Source of the DNA: WLMZ01 sp043753895
Lineage (GTDB): Bacteria; Actinomycetota; Acidimicrobiia; Acidimicrobiales; Ilumatobacteraceae
Direction: 5' to 3'
Assembly: GCA_043753895.1 (NCBI GenBank)
Contig: JAYUWK010000052.1
Span: 124,001 to 188,000, forward strand
DNA: 64,000 bases
Positions 33,820 to 42,654 of the stretch are shown here, piece by piece (positions within the stretch are counted from its first letter, which is position 1; each line of letters opens with the position of its first letter). A program made the position numbers and the translations under genes. The notes under the pieces are model-generated. The model saw only the letters and a program-made list of their open reading frames with translations. It did not search any database and was not told where the DNA came from.

Positions 33820-35535
33820 GTGACGTCTTCCTCCTCAGCGCAACCGCCCGCTCGACTCGCTGGGCATCTGCTGGTCGAGGCGCTCATCGAACAAGGTGTC
33901 GATACCTGCTTCGGCGTGCCGGGAGAGAGCTACCTCGCCGTACTCGATGGCTTCTACGAACATCGCGAGCAGATTCGCTTCATCGCCTGCCGACAAGAGG
34001 GTGGCGCGGCGTTCATGGCCGAGGCGCAGGGCAAGCTCTCAGGCCGGCCGGGGGTGTGTCTGGTGACCCGCGGTCCTGGCGCCACGAACGCAAGCATCGG
34101 CTTGCACACCGCATTTCAAGACAGCACGCCGATGGTGCTGTTCATTGGTCAGGTGGCAGGAGATCAGCGTGACCGCGAAGCGTTCCAGGAAGTCGACTAC
34201 CGCCAGATGTTCGGGCCCGGCACGCTGGGCATGGCCAAGTGGGTCGGTGAGGTGCACGACCCGGATCGCCTCCCGGAATACATCTCGCGGGCGTTTCACA
34301 CCGCAATGCAGGGCCGACCCGGCCCGGTGGTGGTGGTGCTCCCCGAAGACATGCTCACCCAGATGACGTCGGCCCCACTGCTCGGACGCGCCGAGGCGGC
34401 GCTCGCTTGGCCGACCCCCGAGACGCTCGACGAGATCCATGCGTTACTCACCGATGCCAAGCGTCCGATGGTGGTCGTCGGCGGTGGCGGTTGGACGCCC
34501 GCGGCCTGTGCTGCACTCCAGCGATTCGCCGAGGCATGGAACCTGCCCGTGGGCTGCGCCTTCCGTTTCCAGGATCTGTTCGACAACCACCATCCCAACT
34601 ACACGGGCGACATCGGCATCGGCATCAACCCCAAGCTGGCAGAGCGCATCCGCAATGCCGATCTGGTGCTGGCCATCGGGCCTCGCCTCGGCGAGATGAC
34701 CACCGGCGGTTACACGCTGCTGCAAGCGCCACGCCCCGCGCAACGCCTCGTTCACATCCACGCCGGTGCCGAGGAACTCGGGCGCGTGTACGCAGCCGAT
34801 GTGCTGGCGCAGTCGTCTATGGCGTGCGCCGCAATCGCGCTCGAATCCATGCCGGTGCCGCAGTCGGTGCCATGGACTGGCCTCGCTGAGCAGGCACACG
34901 CCGACTATCAGGCCAATCTCGTGGCCAGCCCCGTGGAACCGCTCGACATGGCCGAGGTCATGAAGGCCGTGCAGCGCCTTGCACCCCCCGACACGGTGTA
35001 CACCAACGGCGCTGGCAACTTCAGCGGATGGTTGCACCGCTTCGTGCAGTACCACGGCATGCAGCATGCCGGGCGCACACAATTAGCGCCAACGTCGGGG
35101 GCCATGGGCTACGGCGTGCCCGCAGCCATAGCCGCATCGCTTCTGTATCCCGAGCGAACGGTCGTCAACATCGCGGGTGACGGCGACTTCTTGATGACGG
35201 GGCAGGAGCTTGCCACGGCCACGGGCTACGGAGCCAAGCGCTTGATCAGCATCGTGGTCGACAATGGAACATTCGGAACGATTCGGATGCACCAGGAGCG
35301 CGAGTACCCAGGACGCGTCAGTGGTAGCGACTTGTTCAATCCCGACTTTGCCGCGCTTGCTCTGGCGTACGGCTGGCACGCCACCACCGTGCGAACCACT
35401 GCCGAATTCGAAGCAGCATTCAGCGCGGCGCTCGCCCAGCAGGAACCCACATTGTTGCATCTGCATCTATCGCCAGATGTGAGCACGAGCCGCACCACAC
35501 TGTCAGCCCTGCGCGCAGCGGCTCTCGCCCGCTGA
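33820..35535 (+). CDS. TPP-dependent enzyme of the acetolactate synthase/benzoylformate decarboxylase superfamily
   Basis: 571 residues from GTG 33820. Three-domain layout: N-terminal Pyr domain with ACRQEGGAAFMAEAQGK (catalytic Glu60), central domain, and C-terminal PP domain with AGDGDFLMTGQELATATGYG (GDG at 453-455) and VVDNGTFGTI as the end of the TPP motif. It is closer to general actinobacterial IlvB-like decarboxylases than to the true IlvB at 46569. No small subunit gene is adjacent. Substrate is probably a 2-keto acid. Confidence 0.82.
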   Translation: MTSSSSAQPPARLAGHLLVEALIEQGVDTCFGVPGESYLAVLDGFYEHREQIRFIACRQEGGAAFMAEAQGKLSGRPGVCLVTRGPGATNASIGLHTAFQDSTPMVLFIGQVAGDQRDREAFQEVDYRQMFGPGTLGMAKWVGEVHDPDRLPEYISRAFHTAMQGRPGPVVVVLPEDMLTQMTSAPLLGRAEAALAWPTPETLDEIHALLTDAKRPMVVVGGGGWTPAACAALQRFAEAWNLPVGCAFRFQDLFDNHHPNYTGDIGIGINPKLAERIRNADLVLAIGPRLGEMTTGGYTLLQAPRPAQRLVHIHAGAEELGRVYAADVLAQSSMACAAIALESMPVPQSVPWTGLAEQAHADYQANLVASPVEPLDMAEVMKAVQRLAPPDTVYTNGAGNFSGWLHRFVQYHGMQHAGRTQLAPTSGAMGYGVPAAIAASLLYPERTVVNIAGDGDFLMTGQELATATGYGAKRLISIVVDNGTFGTIRMHQEREYPGRVSGSDLFNPDFAALALAYGWHATTVRTTAEFEAAFSAALAQQEPTLLHLHLSPDVSTSRTTLSALRAAALAR

Positions 35536-35543
35536 CAGCTGGG

Positions 35544-36779
35544 TCAGCCGATCGCAAACTCACCGATGCGGCGGATGCCCTCGATGAGGTCGTCGTCGCC
35601 CATCGCAAACGAGAAGCGTGCATAGCCGGGCGCGCCGAATGCCTCGCCGGGCACGAATGCCACTTTGGCTTGGCTGAGCACGACCTCGGACAACTCGAGT
35701 GTGCTGTGCGACACATGGCCACTGAGTGGTCGACCGAGCAGTCCCTTCATGTTCGCGAAGCAGTAGAACGCGCCCTGTGGCTCGATGCAGGTGACGCCGG
35801 GGATGTCGTTGAGCATGCCGTGCATGATCTTGCCGCGCCGCTCGAACGCGCTGCGCATCATGTGCACCGCGGACAGGTCGCCGGTGAGCGCGGCAATGGC
35901 CGCACGCTGGGCAACGTTGCTCACGTTCGATGTGGCATGCGACTGGAAGTTGATCGCGGCCTTCATGATGTCGTTTGGCCCGATCATCCAGCCGACGCGC
36001 CAACCGGTCATCGCGTAGGTCTTGGCGACGCCGTTGACGATCACGCACTGGTCGGCGATGTCGGGCACGAGCGTGGGCATGGAGACGAACTTGTGCGGGC
36101 CGTACGTGAGGTGTTCGTAAATCTCGTCAGTGATCACCCATACGCCCTTCTCGACTGCCCAGCGGCCAATGGCCTCAACCTCTTCGGGGGGATACACGGA
36201 ACCGCTGGGGTTGTCGGGCGACACGAAGAGCAGCACTTTGGTGCGCGTGGTGAGCGCCGCCTCGAGTTGATCGACGGTGACACGGAATCCAGTTTCCTCT
36301 GTTGTCTCGATGACCACCGGCACTCCACCTGCGAGCGTGACAGCCTCGGGATACGTGGTCCAATACGGCGCGGGCACGATGACCTCGTCGCCCGGATCGC
36401 ACAATGCCGCAAACGCAGTGAACACTGCGTGCTTACCACCGCAGGTGACCAGCACCTGGTTCGAGGTTGTCTCGAACCCGCTGTCGCGACGGGTCTTGGC
36501 CACGATCGCGTCGCGCAGTTCAGGTAAGCCTGCGGCCGGGGTGTAGCGATGGTTCTTCGGGTCGCGACATGCGGCGACGGCGGCCTCGACAATGTGATCC
36601 GGCGTGGGGAAATCCGGCTCGCCGGCACCGAAACCAATGACATTCTCGCCGGTGGCCTTCAGCGCCTTGGCCTTGGCATCGACGGCAAGCGTGGCCGACT
36701 CGGCGATGGCTGCAAGGCGCGCCGAAGCACGTCGCGGTGTGACTGAACCCATGGAGGAAGACGAACTCATACCTGCCAT
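35544..36779 (-). CDS. Aspartate aminotransferase family protein (class I, PLP)
   Basis: 411 residues from ATG 36779 (ATG 36770 is an alternative; no good ribosome binding site for either). GFGAGEPDFPTPDHI, VLVTCGGKHAVFTAF, VSPDNPSGSVY and VNGVAKTYAMTGWRVGW, with the PLP Lys in the last, are the class I aspartate/prephenate aminotransferase motifs; a C-terminal substrate Arg is in YARFSFAMG. It moves amino groups between aspartate (or a related amino acid) and 2-oxoglutarate. It diverges from serC with only nine bases between starts. Confidence 0.9.
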   Translation of the reverse strand: MAGMSSSSSMGSVTPRRASARLAAIAESATLAVDAKAKALKATGENVIGFGAGEPDFPTPDHIVEAAVAACRDPKNHRYTPAAGLPELRDAIVAKTRRDSGFETTSNQVLVTCGGKHAVFTAFAALCDPGDEVIVPAPYWTTYPEAVTLAGGVPVVIETTEETGFRVTVDQLEAALTTRTKVLLFVSPDNPSGSVYPPEEVEAIGRWAVEKGVWVITDEIYEHLTYGPHKFVSMPTLVPDIADQCVIVNGVAKTYAMTGWRVGWMIGPNDIMKAAINFQSHATSNVSNVAQRAAIAALTGDLSAVHMMRSAFERRGKIMHGMLNDIPGVTCIEPQGAFYCFANMKGLLGRPLSGHVSHSTLELSEVVLSQAKVAFVPGEAFGAPGYARFSFAMGDDDLIEGIRRIGEFAIG

Positions 36780-36788
36780 GCTGGCACA

Positions 36789-37925
36789 GTGACAGCGCCA
36801 GAACCCCGCTCCATTTCGATTCCCACGGCGCTCTTGCCCGTCGACGGCCGCTTTGGGTGCGGCCCGTCGAAGATCCGACCACAACAGGTCGCCGCACTCA
36901 CTGCCGCCGGCGGTACTTTGCTCGGCACCAGCCATCGCCAGAGCCCGGTGAAGAACCTGGTCGGCGCCGTGCGCAGCGGCCTCAGCGAGCTGTTCGCTCT
37001 GCCGGCGGGTTGGGAGGTCGTGCTCGGCAACGGCGGCTCCACGGTGTTCTGGGATGTGGCCACCTTCGGACTTGTACGCGAGAGCAGCGTCCACGCTGTG
37101 TTCGGCGAGTTCTCCGCGAAGTTCGCAGAGGCCGTGGCAGCCGCTCCCCATCTCGGCGACCCCACCGTCGTGCGCAGCGATGTGGGCGAGCACCCCACAC
37201 TCAGCGCAGTGGCCGACGCTGACGTGTATGCGCTCACCCAGAACGAAACGTCCACCGGCGTGATGATGCCGCTGCAGCGACCCTTCCTCAGCGATCCCGA
37301 CTCGCTTGTCGTCGTCGATGCCACTTCTGCTGCAGGCGCACTGATGTGGGACCCCGCGCAAGTAGACGTGTACTACTTTGCCCCGCAGAAGTCATTTGCG
37401 AGCGACGGCGGGCTGTGGCTGGCGGCGTGTTCGCCCAAGGCACTCGAGCGCATCCGTTCCATCAGCGCAAGCGGCCGCTGGGTGCCGGCGTCGCTCGACC
37501 TCAAGATCGCCCTCGACAACAGCCTGCTCAACCAGACCTACAACACACCCGCCCTCGCCACGCTGGTGATGCTGAACGACCAGCTGCAGTGGATGCTCAC
37601 CAACGGCGGCCTGGCGTGGTGCAGTCGCCGATGCGCCAAGTCGGCGCGTGCCCTGTACGACTGGGCCGAATCGCGCGAGTGGGCCACGCCGTTCGTGGCC
37701 GATCCGACAAAGCGGTCCGATGTGGTGGGCACCATCGACCTCACGGGCGTCGATGCCAATGAGGTCAGCGCCGTGCTGCGCGCCAACGGCGTCGTCGACA
37801 CCGACAGCTACCGCAAACTGGGTCGCAATCAGTTGCGCATCGGCATGTTCCCCGCGGTGGATCCGAACGACGTGGTGGCTCTTACGGCGTGCATCGACTT
37901 CGTCGTTGCCGCGCTGCAAGACTGA
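36789..37925 (+). CDS. serC: Phosphoserine aminotransferase, actinobacterial type
   Basis: 378 residues from GTG 36789. RFGCGPSKIRPQQ opens the protein, LGTSHRQSPVKNLV follows, YFAPQKSFASDGGLWLA holds the PLP Lys, and NQTYNTPALATLVML is the substrate loop. This sequence type is the distinct actinobacterial SerC group (mycobacterial-like), only distantly related to the E. coli enzyme. Makes 3-phosphoserine for serine synthesis. The PAC2 gene follows after five bases. Confidence 0.93.
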   Translation: MTAPEPRSISIPTALLPVDGRFGCGPSKIRPQQVAALTAAGGTLLGTSHRQSPVKNLVGAVRSGLSELFALPAGWEVVLGNGGSTVFWDVATFGLVRESSVHAVFGEFSAKFAEAVAAAPHLGDPTVVRSDVGEHPTLSAVADADVYALTQNETSTGVMMPLQRPFLSDPDSLVVVDATSAAGALMWDPAQVDVYYFAPQKSFASDGGLWLAACSPKALERIRSISASGRWVPASLDLKIALDNSLLNQTYNTPALATLVMLNDQLQWMLTNGGLAWCSRRCAKSARALYDWAESREWATPFVADPTKRSDVVGTIDLTGVDANEVSAVLRANGVVDTDSYRKLGRNQLRIGMFPAVDPNDVVALTACIDFVVAALQD

Positions 37926-37930
37926 TCGCC

Positions 37931-38809
37931 ATGCGGGTCGACGACGTTCTCACCACCCACACCGAGGGGCTGGCACCGCTCAACCGGCCGATCATGATTG
38001 TTGCGCTCACCGGATGGTTCGATGCCTCGGCAGCGGCAACCGGTGCACTCGAGTGGTTACTGCGTGATCGAGTTGCGCCGGTCGTGGCGAGCATCGACTC
38101 CGATCCGTTTTACGACTTCACCCAGGAACGCCCAGAGGTGTGGTTCGACGACGACGAAGTCCGCAACATCCGCTGGCCCACCAACGATTTCCGACTCGCT
38201 CGTTATGCCGGTGGCCCGCACGATCTCGTTGTGCTGTCAGGAGTCGAGCCACATGTGCGCTGGAGCACTTACTGTGACTGCATCTCCAGCCTTGCGCTGC
38301 GCCTGTCGTGTGATGTCGTGGTCACCATTGGGGCAAGCGCGGACACTGTGCCCCACAGTCGGGTGCCGCCGGTGGTCGGAAGCTCCACCAACGACGAGCT
38401 CGTGCGCCGACTCGGCCTTGGCCGACCTCAGTATCAGGGCATTACAGGTGTGGTCGGAGTGCTGCAGGAGCGTCTTGAGCGTCTTGGCATCCCGGCCATC
38501 TCGTTGCGCGTCGGCGTACCGCACTATCTCGGCAATGCTCAGCACCCGAAGTCATCGGCAGCGCTTCTTCGTCATCTCGAACATGTGCTGGGTGTGCCCA
38601 CTGGGCACGGCGAGCTGTCGGGCGAAATCGAACGGTGGCAGTCGCTGCACGACGAAGCCGTCGCCGAGGACTCCCAAGCCAGCGCGTACGTGCACATGCT
38701 CGAGCGCCAGTTCGATCAGCGCGCCGAGGCCACCTTGTCGAGTGGTGACGATCTTGCTGCCGAGCTCGAAGCCTTCCTCAAAGGCCTCGAGCACCCCGAC
38801 GAGGGTTAG
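37931..38809 (+). CDS. PAC2-family protein
   Basis: 292 residues from ATG 37931. IMIVALTGWFDASAAATGAL and VVLSGVEPHVRW match the PAC2/DUF75 family, related to eukaryotic proteasome assembly chaperone 2 and common in proteasome-bearing actinobacteria. The C-terminal part ends in an acidic helix. Molecular role in bacteria is unknown. Followed by a strong bidirectional terminator at 38884-38922. Confidence 0.85.
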   Translation: MRVDDVLTTHTEGLAPLNRPIMIVALTGWFDASAAATGALEWLLRDRVAPVVASIDSDPFYDFTQERPEVWFDDDEVRNIRWPTNDFRLARYAGGPHDLVVLSGVEPHVRWSTYCDCISSLALRLSCDVVVTIGASADTVPHSRVPPVVGSSTNDELVRRLGLGRPQYQGITGVVGVLQERLERLGIPAISLRVGVPHYLGNAQHPKSSAALLRHLEHVLGVPTGHGELSGEIERWQSLHDEAVAEDSQASAYVHMLERQFDQRAEATLSSGDDLAAELEAFLKGLEHPDEG

Positions 38810-38883
38810 CCCGCTTGAGCGGGGACTCGCGAACGCTCGGACACGCGCTCGTGACCCGTCGTCTCACCGTGCGGCCACGTCCG

Positions 38884-38922
38884 TGAATGCTGAGCGCACC
38901 GTAGACGTGCGCTCAGCATTCA
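38884..38922. terminator. 16-bp perfect inverted repeat, bidirectional terminator
   Basis: tgaatgctgagcgcac (38884-38899) and gtgcgctcagcattca (38907-38922) pair perfectly around a seven-base loop. It stands between the convergent PAC2 and metY genes (stops at 38809 and 38955). There is no T-tract on either side, which is common for actinobacterial terminator hairpins; a protein-binding palindrome is the alternative. Confidence 0.75.
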
Positions 38923-38954
38923 TGAAGGGCAAACGAGGGCAGCTCGACGGACGC

Positions 38955-40274
38955 TCAGCCGGCGGCGGCGGCGGCGAAACCCAGCTCGAGGTCGGCGAGG
39001 ATGTCGTCAATGGACTCGAGGCCCACGCTGAGGCGGATTAGACCTGGCGTCACGCCCGAGCTGGCCTGCTCGAGCTCGGTGAGCTGGCTGTGGGTGGTGC
39101 TGGCCGGCTGGATGACCAAGCTACGCACATCGCCGATGTTGGCCACATGGCTGTGTAACTGCAGCGCCTCCACAAAGCGAACGCCGGCTTCACGACCACC
39201 GGCGATCTCGAATGCGATGACCGAGCCGTAGCCCTTGCCGCCGCCGTACTTCTTGGCCCGCTCGTGCCATGGGCTGCCGGGGAGACCGGCGTAGTTGATG
39301 CTGAGCACCTCGCTGCGTCCGCCGAGGAATGCAGCCACCTTGTCGGCGTTCTGGAAGTGCCGCTCCATGCGCAAGCTCAGCGTCTCGAGGCCCTGCAGGA
39401 TGAGGAAGGCGTTGAACGGCGAGATGGCCGCGCCGAGATCGCGCAGGATCTGCACGCGGGCCTTGATGATGAACGCACCGTGACCGAGCGCGGGGAAGTA
39501 CGCCAGACCGTGGTAGCTCGGATCGGGCTCGGTCATGTTCGGGAACCGGCCGCTGGCCGCGTAGTCGAAGGTGCCGCCGTCGATGATGGCCCCACCGATC
39601 GACGTGCCGTGGCCACCGACGAACTTGGTGAGGCTGTGGATGATGATGTCCGCTCCCCACTCGAACGGGCGGATGAGATACGGCGTGGGCACGGTGTTGT
39701 CGACCATCAGCGGAATGCCGTTGTCGTGGGCAACGGTGCTGACGCCCTCGATGTCGAACACGTCGTTCTTCGGGTTCGCGAGGACCTCGCCGAAGAACAG
39801 CTTGGTGTTCGGGCGGATGGCGCTGCGCCACTGCTCGAGATCGTGCGGGTCATCGACGAAGGTGACTTGGATACCCATCTTCGGAAGGGTGTAGTGGAGC
39901 AGGTTGTACGTACCTCCGTAGAGCGAGGGTGAGGCAACGATGTGTCCGCCAGCCTCGACGAGGGTCAAGATCGCGAGCGTCTCGGCCGACTGTCCCGACG
40001 CAACCACGAGCGCACCCGGCAGGCCAACGGCGGTGATGCAACCACCCTCGAGCGAGTTGATGCGCGACTCGAGCGCCAATTGCGTGGGGTTCATGATGCG
40101 CGTATAGATGTTACCGATCTCGGCCAGTGCGAACAGGTTCGCAGCATGCGCGGAGTCGCGGAACTGATAGCTGGTGGTCTGATAAATCGGTACCGCTCGG
40201 GCACCCGTGGTCGGATCGGGCTCGCCGCCGACATGGATCTGACGAGTCTCGAAGCCCCAGTTTGGATTGCTCAT
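38955..40274 (-). CDS. metY: O-acetylhomoserine sulfhydrylase
   Basis: 439 residues from ATG 40274, preferred over ATG 40280 because AAGGGGA is six bases before it. Opens WGFETRQIHVGGEPDPTTG, then PIYQTTSYQF, IYTRIMNPT, ALVVASGQSAETLAIL, and HSLTKFVGGHGTSIGG with the PLP Lys. This is the gamma-family PLP enzyme that makes homocysteine from O-acetylhomoserine and sulfide. No metX gene is adjacent. The promoter carries a palindromic operator (40331-40370). Confidence 0.94.
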   Translation of the reverse strand: MSNPNWGFETRQIHVGGEPDPTTGARAVPIYQTTSYQFRDSAHAANLFALAEIGNIYTRIMNPTQLALESRINSLEGGCITAVGLPGALVVASGQSAETLAILTLVEAGGHIVASPSLYGGTYNLLHYTLPKMGIQVTFVDDPHDLEQWRSAIRPNTKLFFGEVLANPKNDVFDIEGVSTVAHDNGIPLMVDNTVPTPYLIRPFEWGADIIIHSLTKFVGGHGTSIGGAIIDGGTFDYAASGRFPNMTEPDPSYHGLAYFPALGHGAFIIKARVQILRDLGAAISPFNAFLILQGLETLSLRMERHFQNADKVAAFLGGRSEVLSINYAGLPGSPWHERAKKYGGGKGYGSVIAFEIAGGREAGVRFVEALQLHSHVANIGDVRSLVIQPASTTHSQLTELEQASSGVTPGLIRLSVGLESIDDILADLELGFAAAAAG

Positions 40275-40330
40275 GGCCATTCCCCTTGCATCACGGGTCG
40301 AGCGCGACGGTGCCCCTCGACGACGGGGAG

Positions 40331-40370
40331 AGCCTAGCCTGCAATTCCCGACAAGTTCAATCGGGAATTG
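40331..40370 (-). promoter_or_regulatory. metY promoter with palindromic operator
   Basis: On the minus strand, TTGAAC (40355-40360) and TAGGCT (40331-40336) are 18 bases apart. A perfect 10-bp inverted repeat, caattcccga (40342-40351) and tcgggaattg (40361-40370), brackets the -35 box, which lies in its nine-base centre. Binding of a dimeric repressor here would block RNA polymerase. The position suggests sulfur or methionine control; the regulator is unknown. Confidence 0.65.
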
Positions 40371-40388
40371 GCAACTGCCACATGGAGG

Positions 40389-41693
40389 TTACAAATCCAA
40401 GAGCGGGAAGTCGTGGCCGGTGAGCCAGTGGCGACCCACCGACTTCGTGGGGGCCCAACGCATGACCAAGCGCGAGCCGGTTGGGTCATCGTCGGTGATC
40501 TGGCCAAAGTCACGAGGCGTCGGCCCGATGCGGTCAGCGTGTGGTTGCAGCGCAGCGAGGTCGAAGCCGTACACCTCGGCTGCGGCCAGGCCCACCATGC
40601 GACGCGTCTCGTCGATGGGGATGTCGTGAAAGGTCTTCTGCAGCCACGAGCGGGTGTGCGGCCAGGTGCCCTCGGGATGCGGGAAGTCGTTGCCCCACAA
40701 GATGTTGTCGAGACCGATCTCGTAGCGCATACCGAGTTCGCGGCGCTTGGTGTTGGACGCTCCGATGAAGCAGTTGCGGTCGATGTAGTCCGACGGCGGC
40801 ATGCTGACCGCGCCGTGGAAGGGGTCCTTGCCCAACTTCTCGGTTCCCTTCTGCCCGAGGAAGAGGCGGTCCCAGAACCACATCAAGGCTGGCAGCCACC
40901 AGCAGCCTGCCTCGGTGACACCGAACTTCAACTTCGGATACCGCTCGAACACGCCGGACCACAGCATGAACCACAGCGGCCGCGCCGGCCACCACGTGAC
41001 CTCGGTGACGTAGATACCGAGATGGTCGCCGTATTCGCTGCGCGCCGCAGGGCCAGAGTGGGTGACGATGGGCAGATCCATCTCCTCGCACAGCGCCCAC
41101 ACAGGGTCGTACTTGCGATCGTGATACGGCGTCTGGTTCATCCACATCGCAGGGATCATCACGGCGCCGAGCCCGTCGGCTTTGATGCGACGAATCTCCG
41201 CGAGCACCTCGTCCATCGGCGCGGTGATGGGCACCAGAGCCACACCCTTGCGACGCTCGGGGCTGTTCGAGCACAGGTCGACAAGCCAGCGGTTGTGTGC
41301 CTGCGCGCCGGCGAGACCGAGCACGGGATCCATGTCGCCCGACAGTCCGAGGCCCGCGCCAAAGGGCACACATGTGCGGCTCTCGACGGCATCGGCATCG
41401 GGGAACACCACCTCGCCGGCCACACCGTCGCCGTCGAGTTCGAGGTCGCGACGGCCCGCATCCCAGCCGCTGCGCAGCGCTTCTTCGTGCTCTTCGAACC
41501 ACTTCTTGGCGTAGTCCTCGTTGCGTACACCGAGGCGCGTACTCGCCTCCAACGCTGTGGCGCGTTCGGACAGGAATTCGTCGAACTGCGGGTGTACTGC
41601 GGACGACAGATACTGGCGGTAGTCCTCGGTGGGCAGGCCGGCGTGGCTGTCAGAGGAGACGATGAGATAGGGGCTGTTCGGATCGGTCGTCAT
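40389..41693 (-). CDS. Amidohydrolase-2 family protein (ACMSD/TIM-barrel type)
   Basis: 434 residues. N-terminal metal motif appears as LIVSSDSHAGLP; later MDLPIVTHSG supplies another His, KFGVTEAGCWW the substrate-side Glu, and ILWGNDFPHPEGTWPHT the conserved catalytic Asp. Such proteins are metal-dependent decarboxylases or hydrolases (ACMSD and gamma-resorcylate decarboxylase are relatives). It is 32 percent-like in pattern only to its neighbour at 43544 by eye; substrate unknown. SD AAGGAC precedes the ATG. Located at the end of a four-gene minus-strand set. Confidence 0.82.
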   Translation of the reverse strand: MTTDPNSPYLIVSSDSHAGLPTEDYRQYLSSAVHPQFDEFLSERATALEASTRLGVRNEDYAKKWFEEHEEALRSGWDAGRRDLELDGDGVAGEVVFPDADAVESRTCVPFGAGLGLSGDMDPVLGLAGAQAHNRWLVDLCSNSPERRKGVALVPITAPMDEVLAEIRRIKADGLGAVMIPAMWMNQTPYHDRKYDPVWALCEEMDLPIVTHSGPAARSEYGDHLGIYVTEVTWWPARPLWFMLWSGVFERYPKLKFGVTEAGCWWLPALMWFWDRLFLGQKGTEKLGKDPFHGAVSMPPSDYIDRNCFIGASNTKRRELGMRYEIGLDNILWGNDFPHPEGTWPHTRSWLQKTFHDIPIDETRRMVGLAAAEVYGFDLAALQPHADRIGPTPRDFGQITDDDPTGSRLVMRWAPTKSVGRHWLTGHDFPLLDL

Positions 41694-41710
41694 GTGATGT
41701 GGTCCTTGTG

Positions 41711-41738
41711 GAGAATCTGGGTCGGAGAATCTGGGTCA
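41711..41738. repeat. 2 x 14-bp tandem repeat upstream of an amidohydrolase gene
   Basis: gagaatctgggtcg (41711-41724) and gagaatctgggtca (41725-41738), then gaaaatg. Next to it two 7-mers are doubled as well (tgtcgga/tgtcggg and tagtggg/tagtggg, 41746-41771). The cluster fills the 79-base gap between the SDR stop (41773) and the amidohydrolase start (41693). Confidence 0.85.
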
Positions 41739-41772
41739 GAAAATGTCGGATGTCGGGTAGTGGGTAGTGGGT

Positions 41773-42654
41773 TCAGCCGGGAACGGCGCGCAGGTAGGTG
41801 GGGTTGGTGCGGTGCAGCATCGATTCGGTGCGGGCGCGCAGTTGATTGTCGCCGCGCTCGCTGCCGGGATGAATCCAGAAATCGTTGGCGAGCAGACCCA
41901 CGACGACGCGCTCGGCGACCTCCTCCACAGGGGTGTAGGCAATGGTGACACCCGCCGCCTTCATCTGCGCTTCGAGCGCTTCGACGGTGGTATACGGGGT
42001 CTTGCGTGGACGCTGCTTGGCGAACTCCTCGGTTCGGCTGCGCCACGACTCGAACAGACCGGTGCGCAGAATGTGCGGGCCGGGGAAGAGCACAGACGCA
42101 CTGACCTTCGCATCAATCTCCTGCAGTTGCCCGTAGAGACACTCGGTGATGGTGACCACGGCGGCCTTGGTGGCCGCGTACTGCGGAGTGCTGGGCAGCG
42201 GTGACACGCCACCGTTGCCCGACGACGTGTTCACGATGTGGCCTTCATCGTCCTGCTCGAGCATGACGGGAACGAACGCGTTGATGCCGTGCACCACGCC
42301 CATCATGTTCACACCGATGGCCCACTTCCAGTCGTTGAGTTCGTGCTCCCACATCCGGCCCTCGGCGCCGGCGCCGATGCCGGCGTTGTTGCACACGACG
42401 TGTACCGCGCCGAAGGCCGACAGCGTGGCGTCGCGCAGTGCTTCGACCGACGCGAAGTTGGTGACATCGGTCTGCACACCGATCACGTCCATGCCCGCAT
42501 CGCGGCACTCGGCAACTGTGCGCTCCAACGGCTCGGCTTGCACATCGGCGAGCACCACCTGCATACCTGCCGCGGCAAAACGCTCGCCCATGGCCCGACC
42601 CAGACCACCGGCTCCACCGGTGACCACACCGACGCGACCCTGCAATGTGCGCAT
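41773..42654 (-). CDS. SDR-family oxidoreductase
   Basis: 293 residues from ATG 42654. TLQGRVGVVTGGAGGLGRAM carries the dinucleotide motif, CNNAG the structural Asn, NTSSGNGG the catalytic Ser and YAATKAA the Tyr-Lys pair. A C-terminal extension of about 40 residues exceeds classical SDR length. The start codon overlaps the stop of a 17-codon upstream ORF made by a 53-bp tandem duplication, so initiation here probably depends on re-initiation. It lies between an ADC-like gene and an amidohydrolase gene. Confidence 0.87.
   Translation of the reverse strand: MRTLQGRVGVVTGGAGGLGRAMGERFAAAGMQVVLADVQAEPLERTVAECRDAGMDVIGVQTDVTNFASVEALRDATLSAFGAVHVVCNNAGIGAGAEGRMWEHELNDWKWAIGVNMMGVVHGINAFVPVMLEQDDEGHIVNTSSGNGGVSPLPSTPQYAATKAAVVTITECLYGQLQEIDAKVSASVLFPGPHILRTGLFESWRSRTEEFAKQRPRKTPYTTVEALEAQMKAAGVTIAYTPVEEVAERVVVGLLANDFWIHPGSERGDNQLRARTESMLHRTNPTYLRAVPG

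Noticed and set aside
40281..40388. SAM riboswitch upstream of metY
   Set aside because: I looked for SAM-I, SAM-II and SAM-IV core patterns in the leader and found none; the palindrome at the -35 box explains regulation better.
40368..41948. 526-residue plus-strand open frame across metY leader, amidohydrolase and SDR
   Set aside because: It crosses several real minus-strand genes and a repeat region and lacks any recognisable domain.
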